From: Chromera velia
Taxonomy: Eukaryota > Sar > Chromeraceae
Direction of reading: 5' to 3'
Assembly (NCBI GenBank): GCA_018398765.1
Contig: JAHBMJ010000006.1
Coordinates: 1 to 60,344, forward strand
DNA: 60,344 bases
Shown here piece after piece: positions 1 through 11,271 of the stretch (the first letter of the stretch is position 1; every line of letters begins with the position of its first letter). Under the pieces are notes generated by a model that had not been told where the DNA came from, ran no database searches, and was given only the letters and a program-made list of their open reading frames with translations. The position numbers and the translations under genes are program-made.

Positions 1-149
1 CCCCCCCCCCCACACAAATACACACCGACACTCTTCCTCTCTTCCCCGATCGGCCGAAGAACGGACGCTCGGTTGAAGACCCACTCAACTGAGGTGAAAT
101 TAAAGACCAACGCCACCATGAAGAGAGAAACAACCAGAGTACGCAGAAT

Positions 150-157
150 CACACACA

Positions 158-207
<50 letters not shown>
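150..207. repeat. Compound (AC)n(AG)n microsatellite
   Basis: An AC dinucleotide run passes directly into an AG run. The same compound order on the same strand recurs at 2,799-2,880. It lies 3' of the minus-strand gene that ends at 268. Positions 1-149 hold poly-C and unassigned sequence with no supportable gene. Confidence 0.95.
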
Positions 208-208
<1 letters not shown>

Positions 209-267
209 GAAAGAAGGACATGCTCCTTGAAGGTTTCAACAACTCTTTCACACTCTCTCTCACTTCC

Positions 268-2031
268 TCACTCCCCCCCATGGCCATTCGACGCCTTGGG
301 GTACAGCTGCGTCCCTGCCCCTCTCACACTTGACTGATAGTTGTATCTCTTTCCCTCACCCCCCGCCCCAGTCTCTAGTCCCCCCCTCACACCTCTCGAA
401 GGAAACGAACTGAGCTGCCCCCGATGCCCCCCACCCCCACCCCCTCCAGAGGGCACAGGCATACTGGGATCGCTGTGCTTCCCCCCCCGGGCACTCTCAC
501 CGTCTCCCTCGACAGCCGCGCTCCTCCCCCCCCCTGCAGCCACGGGCATACGCCCAGAAGAGCCCATCTGACGAACATTTCCTCCCACCAACGGTCGAAA
601 AGACACAGGAACCCCAACCTGTGAACGGGCAACACCGTGAGTGGGCCGCCCCCCAGCCGCCCTGGCTGCCGGGGTCACACCGGGCCGCACGCCGGATCCA
701 GGAGGGAGCATCTGAGACAGGTTCGCCATCGCTCTCTGTCTCTGCGTCGGCTGTTGCTGCTGCGGGGGCTGTTGGTCTCTTGTGCTGTTTTGCACTGACG
801 GCCCCCCAGCCTGTCTGTTTGGGGGCGTCTGGGGGGGGGGACCTGAGTTCCCTCCTCCTCCCTTGTCCGCAAAGAGAAGCATGGGATTCTGCCCGGGGTT
901 CTTGTAGAGATCTTGACAGAAGGATTTGAGGATCGTACTCAGGTACTGTCGCACAACGTCACACGCCTTCTTCTGCAAGAGAAAAAAAAGGCATGACAAA
1001 GAAAAGGGAGGTTCCCAGGAAGAAAAATTCAGGCCTGCATTACTGACTCCAAACACTCACTTTCCCCTTGCAGCTAAAGGGTCTCTCCAAGAACGGTCGA
1101 TCAGACGAGCGAGAGAGGGGATGAACAGGCAGAAGTAGAAAAATGGCAAAATGTCAACCGACACCCTCTGAGGCCCCCTCGTTCTTTCTTTCCTGGAAAA
1201 AAACATGCAACGCAAACCCTCAAGATTCGAATGAAGAGGCACAAAAAAATTAGAGACACACAGACCCACCCACCCACCCACCGTGATTTCTCCCTGTCCA
1301 GGGGGGTTCTCTCTGTAGTCATCCTGCAGGCAGTCGATCAGGCGACTGACTAGTCACTCACTCACATCGGAAAGTCCAAGTCAGGAAGGAAGGAAACAGA
1401 ATGAGGAAAGTCTCAAAGAACGAAGAGGAGGAGAAATTAACTCCTGAGATAATCAGACAGACAGACTGTATGGTTTCTTTCCTTTTCCTGTCAGACATAC
1501 AGACAGACAGACTGGCTGAATGACTGACTGACTTTTACCTCGAGAAAAAGGCAACATCGTCACTGTCAAATGAGAAAGCAAACATCCGAATGGCACCTCT
1601 CGCTGACTTGCTGATTTGCTGACTGCCTGACTGACTGACAAGTTTCTGCCTCGAATTGGCGAGTTCCTGACTCATCTTGTCAAGCCGTGAGTGGAGCTGC
1701 ACACACAGACAGAGGACAGATACAGATGGAGAGAGAAGAAAGCAGAGGGAGATGAACCTCAAAAGGAGAAACGGATTGGGGGTTTTCACCCTGGTCATCT
1801 CTTCAGCAGACCCACTGACGGACTGACTGAAGACTTCAGAGATTCAAAAAGAAAGGGAAATTGAAGGAAACGAGGTCCCTCTCGTACTTCATCTCTCTGC
1901 CTCCCTGTGGGCGTCCAGTAGACAGGTGGGCACGAAGAACGGAGACAGACACGGAAATGTACAGACGCCCACACACCGACATACCCAGAGAGACAAACAG
2001 ACAAACAAACAGACGAACAAACAAATAAGCA

Positions 2032-2066
<35 letters not shown>

Positions 2067-2082
2067 GGGAAGAGAGAGAAAG

Positions 2083-2113
<31 letters not shown>

Positions 2114-2795
2114 GGGAGAGAGAGAGAGAAAGGAAGAAAGGACGAGAGTTAGAAACTAGTCTCGCCAAGAGCCCTCAAAGAAAGTGTCCACAACTCCCCT
2201 CCCCGTTTTGGACCTTCGCGATTTCATCTTCCAGCAGCCTTCCGTCCTTGGCGGTGCTCTGCGGAAAGAAGAAGGCGGACAAAGAGGGCGTAGGGAAGCA
2301 GCAAAACGAGAATCGACAAAAGAGATCTTTTCTCGACAGGAGTTTGCAGAGAAGGAGAAGAGGACTAGAACTGCCTGTGTTTGCAGAGGGAAAGAGGCGG
2401 ATGGATGGACGGACGATCGTGCAACCCACAAGGCGCTCCAATCCCTATGGGTAAGATTCATTCAGCTTATCTCATCCCAAATCTCGGCTGTGCGCGTTCA
2501 GGCGAATCTAACGAGCCGATGCCTTACTGAACGACCAAAACACACAGACAAGTGATGACGAAACACGACTGCCATGTAAGAAAGTGGAGGAGAACAGAAG
2601 GGAGCCTGCAGGCTGACCAGAGCCTCTTGCGCCTTCTCCATTTCGAGCAGTCTCGCTTCACTCGAGGCCTCCAGCGCAAGGAGCCGTTGCAGCTCCCGAT
2701 CGCATTTTTCCTCTTTACGCTGCCATCTCTCACAAATGAATGTACATTCAGGCGCAGGCACACAGACAAGAGGGGGAACAGTGTCTCCATACGCA

Positions 2796-2884
<89 letters not shown>

Positions 2885-3712
2885 TTTCATTCGATAAACA
2901 GTTTGTGTCTGAGCCTTTTCGTCCTCCTTCCATGTGACTCTTTGAGGCCTCATGACGTTATTTTTTGGCACTTTTTTGAGGACAAATCTCTATGGCAGAA
3001 ATGAAATGACGCTCCGACATTTTTTTTTTGTGCGTCGTCCACTTGATCTACCTCCTTTGTCCCGCGCCGGCCGGCCCTCTCTCTTTTATGATTTCCCTCT
3101 AGTCCTCCGTGTATCGTGCAGCCCTCCTGTGTGCCTCCCTCAACTTTGAGCGAGCACAAAAAGACTGTTCGCTTTTCTTTACTTGCTCACTCACTTGCTG
3201 ACCGACCGACTGACCTTCAACTGGTCTCTCACTTGATCCTTCATTTGCTGCACACACGAAAAGAAACCGAAAACAAAAGAAAGAAAAGGAAACAAGCAAA
3301 AACAGACCGACAAAGGGAGGGAGGTCGAGGAGATGTGACAAAAGACAGAAGAGAGAGATCTGCAAGCTGATGAAGTCACTGCTCATCGTACTGTGGCGGC
3401 TTTTCTGTTTCGGTCGTTTCCTCGCCCCCCATGTTTGTTCAACGGCAATCAGAGAAACAGGCATTCGATCATTCTTTTATCTTTTTGTCGGACTACCAAG
3501 TCGGAAGTAGGAACGGACACGCACGGGTGAAATCGATTTCAAGGCACTGGCATTGCAGGGGATAAGCAGGGGGCCCCCTCTGCCGGTTGGAGATCTTGAA
3601 CTCTTCTTTTGCCGTTTTTTCCTTCAGGTAATGCTCGCCTTGTTTCTAGTAACATCACTGTGCAAACCTGACCTCTAGGTCCTGTGTGACCTTCTCCTCC
3701 AGATGCTGCACG
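268..3712 (-). CDS. Multi-exon coiled-coil protein with low-complexity C-terminus (partial model)
   Basis: The last exon (972 to 268) follows a pyrimidine-rich TTGCAG acceptor. It begins KKACDVVRQYL and runs into about 190 residues rich in Pro, Gln, Gly and Ser, ending at a TGA. Upstream minus-strand blocks have acceptor and donor signals and heptad-like charged sequence: about 1,700-1,645 (LHSRLDKMSQEL, donor GTCAGT), about 2,262-2,215 (STAKDGRLLEDEIAK), about 2,740-2,630 (RWQRKEEKCDREL onward, donor GTCAGC), about 3,702-3,670 (HLEEKVTQDLE, donor GTCAGG) and perhaps 3,632-3,560. Possible tiny exons lie near 1,563-1,540 and 1,190-1,163. Introns are full of tetranucleotide repeats. I recognise no family. 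The exon order is inferred and the first exon was not found, so the protein is incomplete here. Phase continuity across all exons was not proven. Confidence 0.5.
2036..2112. repeat. (GAAA)n and (GATA)n microsatellites
   Basis: Tandem AAAG units at about 2,036-2,065 are followed by tandem GATA units at about 2,085-2,112. They sit inside a probable intron of the minus-strand coiled-coil gene. On that strand they are pyrimidine-rich, as expected near acceptor tracts. Confidence 0.9.
2799..2880. repeat. Compound (AC)n(AG)n microsatellite
   Basis: About 50 bases of AC repeat, broken once by a T, run directly into about 32 bases of AG repeat. The structure matches the array at 150-207. It falls between two predicted minus-strand exons. 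Confidence 0.95.
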
Positions 3713-3719
3713 GCAAGGC

Positions 3720-5272
3720 AAAGGGACACATAAGAAAATGGAAGGGAAGGCAAGCACAGAAAGAGACTTGAAAGTGAATGCAGATGGTTCTCCATAGGAT
3801 GGATTGGAACGGACAGTCGCAGTCAGGCACTTTGAGGTGGCTCAGCTGAGTTGAATTGCTGTGCTTATGCGAAAAAGAAAGGCATGGAGTGAAGGCGGTG
3901 GGGTTGGATGCGGCAAGGAAGGGCAAGTTTGCACGTATGTGGAAAAATTGGAGAGAGACATTTGAATGAAATTTGTGTGTGTGCGTATGTGTTCTTTGCA
4001 CTTGCAAGGAGATAATTGAAGCGCTCTTATATAGTCGGTATGCATCTTCATTCTATAGAGCGTTCTCATGACCAGCGACGCAGAGAAGAACGGGAGAAGC
4101 AAGGGGGAGGTAAGGAGGGAGGGAGGGAGACGAGGTTCTGACTGACAGAGAGCTTCGTCTGGTAGAAGGAGACCACCTGAATTTCACGGATAGGTAAGAA
4201 GCATGCAAGAGAACACGAAGAGTGAGCAGCAAAACACAGATTACAATGAGACCATGTCTATCGACGGAAAGGAAAAGCGCGGATCGAGCCGGGAAGAAAG
4301 AACAAAGAGAAAGACGGAAGATATGAATGATGATCTTGTCCGACACCCACTCAAAAGCAAAGAGAAGAATGAGAACGTAAGAGTGGCACGCGGCGACAGG
4401 CCAGCGCGAGGGAAAATGGTGTCCTGTTGACTGACCGAGCTTCCCTGTCCGCCTTCCATCTTCGTCCCTCGATCGAAAAAGGAGAAGTCCCAACAGGAGA
4501 CGGACAACGCAACGCAGTTGGGAAATTCAGCGTGACAGAAATGAGAGAGTCAAAATCAATCAACAAATGGACCTGAAATTCCGAACTCAAAGTGCGAGCC
4601 TCAGTGCACCACGCAGTGCATGTTGGCTTCTTGATCGACGATAGTGCTTCACCTCCACGCGGTTTCAGACTTGACGTTGGTTCGAGGACATTCGAGGACT
4701 GGAGGCCAACGAAGGGATCGCGAATCATCGATCAACGCGATGCGCCGGGCTGTCCTTGCAATAACAATAACCCCCCCAATAACTGCATTGCATGGCGTGC
4801 ACCGGCCGCGATTCCACGCGCGGCCGGGTCGGACCCGCGGCCGCCCGGAGACTTTGCACGCTAGCTGTTGCAAGATCTCGTCTCAGTTGTCTTCTCGTGG
4901 CAGACTCGTGCCTGTTGTTCATCGCTTTCCTTTCGAGATCATTTGTGTCCAGTGATCAGGACTGCACGAGTGTATCTGACAGGAGCTACCCATATCGAAC
5001 CACTCCACTGTACACAGGCGGCATTGAATGCTCGATAGTGAACCAGCCTAGGACCCTGGCGATGGAGTGATGTGGCGTTGGAACGGCAAGCAGTCAGGAG
5101 AAAAGCAACTTGCAGGAATGACACCGCAGTCGCAAACAGCATCAACCTTGCTGTCCTTTGACTCTGCTTTGTTTACAGAAACTTCGAGGCTCAACTCGCG
5201 GCTTCGTTTGTGCAACAGCTTTCTTCTGCAACACTCTTTTAGTTGAAGTGTTGCTTGAATCATTCGTTCGCA
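3720..5272. other. Intergenic or intronic region with no supported gene
   Basis: Short open frames on both strands lack codon-like character. Around 4,795-4,855 there is a GC-rich stretch with repeated CGCGGCCG-type words, which could be a promoter of the flanking genes. This interval may hold 5' exons of the minus-strand coiled-coil gene that I could not recognise. Confidence 0.4.
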
Positions 5273-5608
5273 ATGCTGTGTGTGCTTGCTTGGCTTTTTG
5301 CGTTCCTGTGGCCTTTCGTTGGCACACGGAGCGAACAGGCGACCACCTTCTTTGAAGACACGCCCGAAGATGCGGGAGCCGTTTTTGGAGCGTCGGATGG
5401 GTCTGTCTCTGTTGTCATGTCTATCCAGTCTGTCTCGGTACCTACCCAGAAGGAAGGAGAGTGGGTCGAGACACGAAGTGGAAATGGGAAGAGAACTCTG
5501 GGATCCTCTATAGACGAAGAGGATGAAGGGTTAATGGAGGAAACGATGAAGATCGTGAGGGAACAAAACTCAGCATCGGTCAGTGCAGTGACTAGCCAAT
5601 ATCAATGA
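5273..5608 (+). CDS. Small putative secreted protein, 111 aa
   Basis: The ATG at 5,273 opens a frame with a classic signal peptide: a hydrophobic core of Leu, Ala, Trp and Phe (residues 2-16), then a likely cleavage site after the Gly-Thr-Arg-Ser region. The mature part is acidic and rich in Ser, Val and Glu. It contains an SIDEEDEG stretch and ends at a TGA after TSQYQ. No domain is recognised. The frame may also be a first exon, because a downstream gene on the same strand begins about 680 bp later. Length and the signal peptide are the only support. Confidence 0.4.
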   Translation: MLCVLAWLFAFLWPFVGTRSEQATTFFEDTPEDAGAVFGASDGSVSVVMSIQSVSVPTQKEGEWVETRSGNGKRTLGSSIDEEDEGLMEETMKIVREQNSASVSAVTSQYQ

Positions 5609-6292
5609 GGGAAAATATCCATCGCTTCTTCTCGCTCCTTGTCCTCCGGTTTCTTCCTTCTAAGCCTCCAAGCAACCTCAATTTCCGGCCTGCCCACCTC
5701 ACTGCCCGGTTGGCTGACTACCACTCCGTCTACCTGTCTGATTGCTGTATCTTTCAGTTTCTCCGTTGGTGCGTACAGTCATGCCGGCACAATTGAGAGT
5801 GCAGAAGAAGAAAAGCCACCCGGTCTTTCGGTTTGAGCTATTTTGACGCAGTATTTGCCGGTCTTCTGTCTGGTCTTTGGTGGTCGGCCCAAGTATATGC
5901 AAGGCAGTGCGGCGCCTCGGCTTCCCCAAGCCTGCCTGCCTGCCTGCCTGCCTGACTCCCCTCTCTCCACTCGATGTTTGTATCTCTCTGTCCCATTCGC
6001 TGCTGATGCTAGACGGTCTTTGATGCGACAAGAAGAAAAGAGGAGAACGAAAAGGAAAGAAAAGAAAAGATCGCCAGCACTCAGACGCGATGCTGTTCAG
6101 CGCTCAGACATGTCCATCCTTGTCTTATTTTGCCGGTTCGTGTGCAGTTCCTCTTTCGTTCAAATACCCATTCTGCACTCTTTCTCAATTTCGATTGAGT
6201 CCCCAGAAAAGACAGTCTTGTGATCATTCTTCACCTTAATTGTTTTTCGCCATGTGTGTCATTCATTCATTCTACCAAGGTCCCACTGCTGC
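5609..6292. other. Spacer upstream of the ankyrin gene
   Basis: It contains a (CCTG)n run at about 5,931-5,953 and an A/G-rich stretch near 6,030-6,070. No convincing gene is present. A CTGCATGCAG just before the ankyrin frame could act as a 3' splice site, so a non-coding or short 5' exon here cannot be excluded. Confidence 0.4.
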
Positions 6293-8353
6293 ATGCAGTC
6301 TGGTTCCCCTCCCCAACAGCCCCCTCTCGTCCTGCCGCCCATCATGGACAAAGCCCTGCCCCCAACTAACGTCCTAAACTCCCAACCGAAAAAGGACCCC
6401 CGTGTGTGGGTGGCCGCCCACGACGGTAACCTGGCAGACTTAGAGCACTGGCTTTCGGTGGGCGCGCCCATAGAGGTCAGGGGGGGTCCCTTGAGAGTCA
6501 CCCCGATATGGACTGCCGCATGGAGGGGGCACGATCGGGTAGTGGGGGCCCTTGTGAATGCCGGGGCCGTTCGTGACTTTGCGAATGATGAGAACATCAC
6601 CCCCCTGTGGAGCTCCGCACAAGAGGGCCACACAAAAGTGGTGGAAGTTCTCTTAAAGGCGGGTGTAAATCCGAATATACAAAGGAAAGGTACGCTACAA
6701 ACCCCCCTTCACATCAGCAGTATGGCAGGCCATCTTGAGATCTCAGAAGCCCTTCTGAAAGCGGGGGCATGGATAGAAGCCAAAACCGACCAAGAAGCAA
6801 CCCCCCTATTCTTTGCAGCACAGGCAGGAAATGAAAGGATGGTCAGCATTCTTCTGAACAGAGGGGCGGTGGTTGACTCAAGAACCCACCTCCAAGTGAC
6901 CCCGCTGATGATTGCCTGTCTAGGCGGGCACTTGTCGGTTGTCAAGGCACTCATAAATGCTGGGGCCTCTATGAGTGCAAAGAATGTGAATGACTGGACG
7001 CCGCTGCACTTTGCGGCACACGACGGTCACTTGGAGATTGCACAGGCCTTGATTGAGCAGGGGGCAGATCCGTGGGTGGACAATGTGGATGGCAGTACAT
7101 CTGCGTGTCTCGCGTCTGCCAGAGGTCATACTGATGTGGCACACCTCCTGGAAGACGTGAAGATTGGGGGGAATAAAAACGGAAGTAGCAGGGAGGGGAA
7201 GACGGAAAAAGGGAAAAAGGGGGAAAAGAAAGAATTGAAAAAAGAAGCAAAGAAAGTCCAGAGCCGCAAAACGAAAATCATTGATGAGATGTACGAAGCA
7301 GAATGTCCTGAGGGAACAAAATGGAATGATGCCGAGACAGGCTGTGAGTTGGAGATGAGTCATGAAGACTCGTTGTATTCTGCTGTGTTCCACGGACACC
7401 TCGAGACTCTCCAAGTGATCCTCAAAAATGTAAAGCAGGGTCTAGAGGATCGACACGACACTCTCCAAATCACCCCTCTGTGGGTTGCCTCCATGCACGG
7501 CCACCTGGGTTGTGTGGATATTCTCCTCGATCACGGGGCTCAGATCGAGGCCCGGTCCAACCATGGGGCGACGCCCTTGTATGTGGCAACTCAGATGGGG
7601 CAGTTGAAGGTGGTAGAGAGACTCCTGGAGAGGGGGGCAAATCCTAGTGCCCAGACGGAAACCGGGCAGACGGCACTTCACCTCAGTGCGCATAAGAACT
7701 ATTTGGAGATTGTTGCTGCACTTATAAAGGGGGGGGCGGAGATTGAGGCACAGACTAATCAGCAAGCAACCCCCCTAGCATTTGCTTCCCAGATAGGCAA
7801 TGCTGACGCAGTAGAAAGACTTCTGAAGGCGGGGGCTGTGGTTGATCCAAAAACCCACGTTGCTGCTACCCCCTTACAGATTGCCTGCATGAATGGTCAC
7901 CCGAAAATTGTTGACCTTCTCATCAAAGCAGGAGCAGATATCAACGCTCAAGAGGCCACCCAATTGTTTACCCCCCTTATTTCTGCCTGTCAAGCAGGTC
8001 ATCTCGAAATTCTGAAGATGCTCCTGAAAGTAGGTGCAGACGCAGGCATCACAAGTGACTCCGGATCCTCGCCCCTTCATGAGGCATCCGAGAAGGGTCA
8101 TTTGACGATCGTCAAAGCGCTGTTGAAGTACGGGGCGCCGAAGGACGCGCGAACAAGAGGCCAAATGACCCCGATTCAACTGGCGGCCTCCAATGGTCAT
8201 AGGGCGATCATAGAAGCCCTCCGTGAAGCGGGAGCCGACCCAGGTCCCGTTGTCAGAGAAATGGAAAGAAAAATGCAAAGAGAAAGGGAAGAAGGCCGCA
8301 ATCATGGATCAGGGGGGTCTGCTCGGCAGCATTCGTCCAGAGGGCGACGGTGA
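6293..8353 (+). CDS. Ankyrin-repeat protein with 17 repeats, intronless, 686 aa
   Basis: The protein consists almost entirely of ankyrin repeats with the TPLxxAxxxGH signature. A proline-rich leader is followed by eight repeats (about residues 38-300), a Lys/Glu-rich basic linker (about 302-340, possibly nuclear-localising), nine more repeats (about 365-660) and an Arg-rich tail. Ankyrin repeats are protein-binding scaffolds and no catalytic domain accompanies them, so the partner is unknown. Repeats 1-7 line up one-to-one with repeats 9-15, including shared variants such as EATPLFFAAQAGN versus QATPLAFASQIGN, which indicates duplication of a seven-repeat block. The start is the first in-frame ATG; a second ATG at 6,344 is possible. 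No intron interrupts the frame. Confidence 0.93.
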   Translation: MQSGSPPQQPPLVLPPIMDKALPPTNVLNSQPKKDPRVWVAAHDGNLADLEHWLSVGAPIEVRGGPLRVTPIWTAAWRGHDRVVGALVNAGAVRDFANDENITPLWSSAQEGHTKVVEVLLKAGVNPNIQRKGTLQTPLHISSMAGHLEISEALLKAGAWIEAKTDQEATPLFFAAQAGNERMVSILLNRGAVVDSRTHLQVTPLMIACLGGHLSVVKALINAGASMSAKNVNDWTPLHFAAHDGHLEIAQALIEQGADPWVDNVDGSTSACLASARGHTDVAHLLEDVKIGGNKNGSSREGKTEKGKKGEKKELKKEAKKVQSRKTKIIDEMYEAECPEGTKWNDAETGCELEMSHEDSLYSAVFHGHLETLQVILKNVKQGLEDRHDTLQITPLWVASMHGHLGCVDILLDHGAQIEARSNHGATPLYVATQMGQLKVVERLLERGANPSAQTETGQTALHLSAHKNYLEIVAALIKGGAEIEAQTNQQATPLAFASQIGNADAVERLLKAGAVVDPKTHVAATPLQIACMNGHPKIVDLLIKAGADINAQEATQLFTPLISACQAGHLEILKMLLKVGADAGITSDSGSSPLHEASEKGHLTIVKALLKYGAPKDARTRGQMTPIQLAASNGHRAIIEALREAGADPGPVVREMERKMQREREEGRNHGSGGSARQHSSRGRR

Positions 8354-8432
8354 AGAAGAGAGAGCGTAGACGTACAGTACAATTATTATCTAAAATTTCA
8401 AATCCATATTTATTCTGTTAAAGTTTAAACTC

Positions 8433-8565
8433 TGAATTGATTGATTGATTGATTGATTGCATGATTGGTTGGTTGGTTGGTTGGTTGGTTGGTTGGTTGA
8501 TTGATTGATTGATTGATTGATTGCACGATTGATTGACTGATTGATTGATTGATTGACTGATTGAC

Positions 8566-8636
<71 letters not shown>

Positions 8637-8664
8637 CTGATTGATTGATTGATTGATTGATTGA
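8433..8664. repeat. (TTGA)n tetranucleotide array with (GGTT)n core
   Basis: About 230 bp of tandem TTGA units are interrupted by a run of GGTT at about 8,466-8,498 and a few CTGA variants. Shorter TTGA blocks recur at 8,736-8,757, 8,925-8,946 and 29,752-29,773. The array lies about 80 bp downstream of the ankyrin gene. The rest of 8,665-9,000 is AT-rich with no gene, ending in an 18-base A run at 9,001-9,018. Confidence 0.97.
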
Positions 8665-9203
8665 ATCGTTTTGCACTTGCTGTCTTCTCGCTATGCATGT
8701 CTGTCCGTTCCCACAGCTAGCAAAACTTGACTTTCATTGGATTGATTGCTTGATTGATTTCTATTAGCGTTTGAACGTATCTCACAATAGCTATAGCACA
8801 ATAAAATAGGATATCGGATAGGATAAGATTGATTTTGATTGATAATATGATTTATTTGTTTAATAAAAATGATCGATAGTAAATATCATACAAAACTTTA
8901 TCAACTTACAATATTTATATATTCATTGATTGATTGATTGATTGATATGTATGCACATATCTCTAAAATAAATTAAAGTTTATAGCTAGGTTTATCTCTA
9001 AAAAAAAAAAAAAAAAACTGCAAAAACCCAGCAAAAACTCTTCTACAGCAGAAACCGAGCATATCAATTCTTCTCTCATTATTGAGAGCCTCCATTTGAG
9101 CCTTTTCTGACTGTGGCTCATTTCAGCCATCTTTTTGTCACTTCTCTCCTTCTCAGTCTCTTCTCTTTCTTTCCTTTGCGCTTAGAGGGCAGCAGTAAAA
9201 TCA

Positions 9204-10735
9204 TGGATGACGGTGGTAAGAAGCAATCTGATCCCCCGCCCCCTCCTAATACGCCTTTTGACGTCCAAGCAGCAAAGTCTCTCATTTTCGAGGCGGTGAA
9301 AGATATAAAGGGAGGGATCGAAAATCTTACTCAGGAATTTTCCAAAGTGTTCGTCTCCAAGGACGACTACTAAGCAGAACAGAAGAAGACCCACAATCTT
9401 ATCGAAAAAGGGAAGGACAACCTTCGCATCTGTGAGGTGAAGATATCTGAGGTGCAGATCTCTTTGTTGGAGTACTAGGTGGACAGGGAAAAGAAGCTTA
9501 AGCTTCATAAGAACAACTCCGAGGTGATCCATTGATTTAATTTTGAATTTCCCCCCCCCTGGAGCCGCACGCTTAGGCTGATAAAGAGAAAGCATTGGAG
9601 ATCGGAGCCCTGGATAAAGAGGGAGGATAGAGTAGGTTCAAACAGATGGGCTTTTCCCAACAGACGTACTCCTTCTCTCCTCTATCCCGCTTTCTCTCCG
9701 CGATGCAGGAAATTGTGGAGGAGGAGGTTGAGAAAAGCACTTTTCCCACCATCTCTACGATCCCAGAGAAATGGAACATTCTCCTATTCTCTATCATCTC
9801 GAGGTCCAATGTCAAGGGCAGGAGATATAGACTATTGGTGAAATCGAATTCGACCAGGAGCATCATCATTTTTTCTCCCACCTGTACGAAGCCTGCAGAG
9901 CGCAGATGAATGTCTCCGACAAGAGAGATCCCTTCCCCCTCTTCTCTCTATCTTGGGAGTCCACACCCAAGATCCGACTCTACACTGGGAGTTCCCTCCT
10001 CTACCGCCTCTTTGGTAAAGTGAAGAGAGCGGTGATAAATGTGGAGAGGGGGTATGGCATCGCGTCTACAGAAGACAAGCAGCTTGCCCAGTAGTTAGGA
10101 GGGGTGCGAAAGGACTTCCTGAAGGCTGGGGGGAGGGAGAAGAGAGCCGGATTGACTACTCGTCTCTTTGCATTCCACCTAGAGTGGACGACAACCGATA
10201 TGTTCTTCCGTTAAACTTTCTACTCTGAGGATGCCTATGAAATGCCGACGGACCCTTAGGCTAGGGAGCCCAGAGTAGTAGCTCTATCCGAGGTTGGAGA
10301 GGGAGGGAAGAGAAAGTCTGATCACAATTCATCCGGCACTATCGAACAAGAGCAGAAGCACTGATCCAAGCAGAGAGAGACTTTGGGGCTCAGTAGGCGC
10401 CATCTTGCGTTCATGGAAGCGATGGCAAGAGGCAGAGACGCCAGGGCAGGGGAAGGTTAGGCCGGGGAACCGCAGAGACAAACAGGAGGTGTGAGTGACG
10501 ATGATGAGGCTATAGGGAGTTCGGGAGAAGGGGACGGGGGGGTTCGTCGGCCCTTCCAACACTGAACATCCCCCAGGGGAGGAAGAGCAGTAGGACTCTT
10601 CCTCCCTGCAGACCTTCCAATCCTGCAGCATGGCAGTTTCGGGGGCTTCTGCCTGAACAAAAAGCTCCCACCCCTGAACAATCCCAACAACCCGGCGTCC
10701 TTCCCCTCCGGGCCTTTCCCCGTGTCACTTGAGGA
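9204..10735 (+). pseudogene. Decayed retroelement ORF1-like sequence
   Basis: The ATG at 9,204 starts MDDGGKKQSDPPPPPN, followed by a short coiled-coil-like stretch (AAKSLIFEAVKDIKGG) and a stop at 9,371. In-frame or nearby continuations are broken by several stops, then a longer piece at 9,646-10,094 reads as an RNA-binding-like domain with RYRLLVKSNSTRS. The layout (acidic Pro-rich start, coiled coil, basic segment) resembles ORF1 of the plus-strand LINE at 53,883. Downstream to about 10,735 is Pro/Gly/Ser-rich coding-like sequence without a long frame. I infer a dead LINE ORF1; no endonuclease or reverse transcriptase follows. The start of the element may be near the poly-A at 9,001-9,018. 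Confidence 0.5.
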
Positions 10736-11256
10736 CTCTATTTACCCCCAACAAGTCGCATAAAAAGCTAAAAACTTGTCAAAAACTTGTTAAAAACCTA
10801 AATTTGAATCATTATGCAAAAAATATACGATCAATACACATCTGTGACAGGTTTGTTTAATGCAATCTAATGATCAAACGGTAAAGTGCACAGGCATTGG
10901 ATCATCTTTCTGCAGTAGACAGACGGAAAAATGCATGCACTTTCAGAAGAAACTGAAAAGCAGCAACACGGGCGTTGATAAAACAAATAATTTTTTTGAG
11001 CACTGCAGGGCATCAGAGGAGACTTGTCAGGGGGGGGATGACGGAATCGTGGAGGCGAAATGAAAATGTCAGACAATTTTAAAAAATTTTGGACCTCTAG
11101 TGCTTCAGAACCAGATGACATCTGGAGAGACCATTTGATAGCTTTTATGTGGCAACCATAGGGATCAAGATTGAGCACTTACGGCTTGTCCACCAGACCC
11201 CACTGAGATGAATGCCTAAAAAAGGCTTGATGGCACGCAAAGACCCCCCCCCCCCC
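10736..11256. other. AT-rich intergenic stretch, no gene seen
   Basis: It contains short repeated words such as AACTTGT and AAAAACCTAAA. A segment near 11,130-11,180 (TTTTATGTGGC...CATAGGGATCAAG) is loosely echoed at 11,310-11,350 across the gap, suggesting an interspersed repeat. No coding frame is convincing. Confidence 0.4.
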
Positions 11257-11271
11257 NNNNNCCCCCCCCCC
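11247..11271. other. Assembly gap of 5 N flanked by poly-C
   Basis: Ten C residues, five N and nine C residues. The true length of the C tract is unknown, and sequence may be missing. Confidence 0.98.

Noticed and set aside
7869-8305. Antisense frames across the ankyrin gene
   Set aside because: They are shadows of the conserved ankyrin codon pattern on the other strand.
8433-8664. CRISPR-like array
   Set aside because: Units are 4 bp without spacers; a microsatellite in a eukaryote.
8390-8698. Minus-strand frame of repeated Asn-Gln-Ser-Ile
   Set aside because: It is a translation of the (TTGA)n array; the periodic peptide follows from the repeat.
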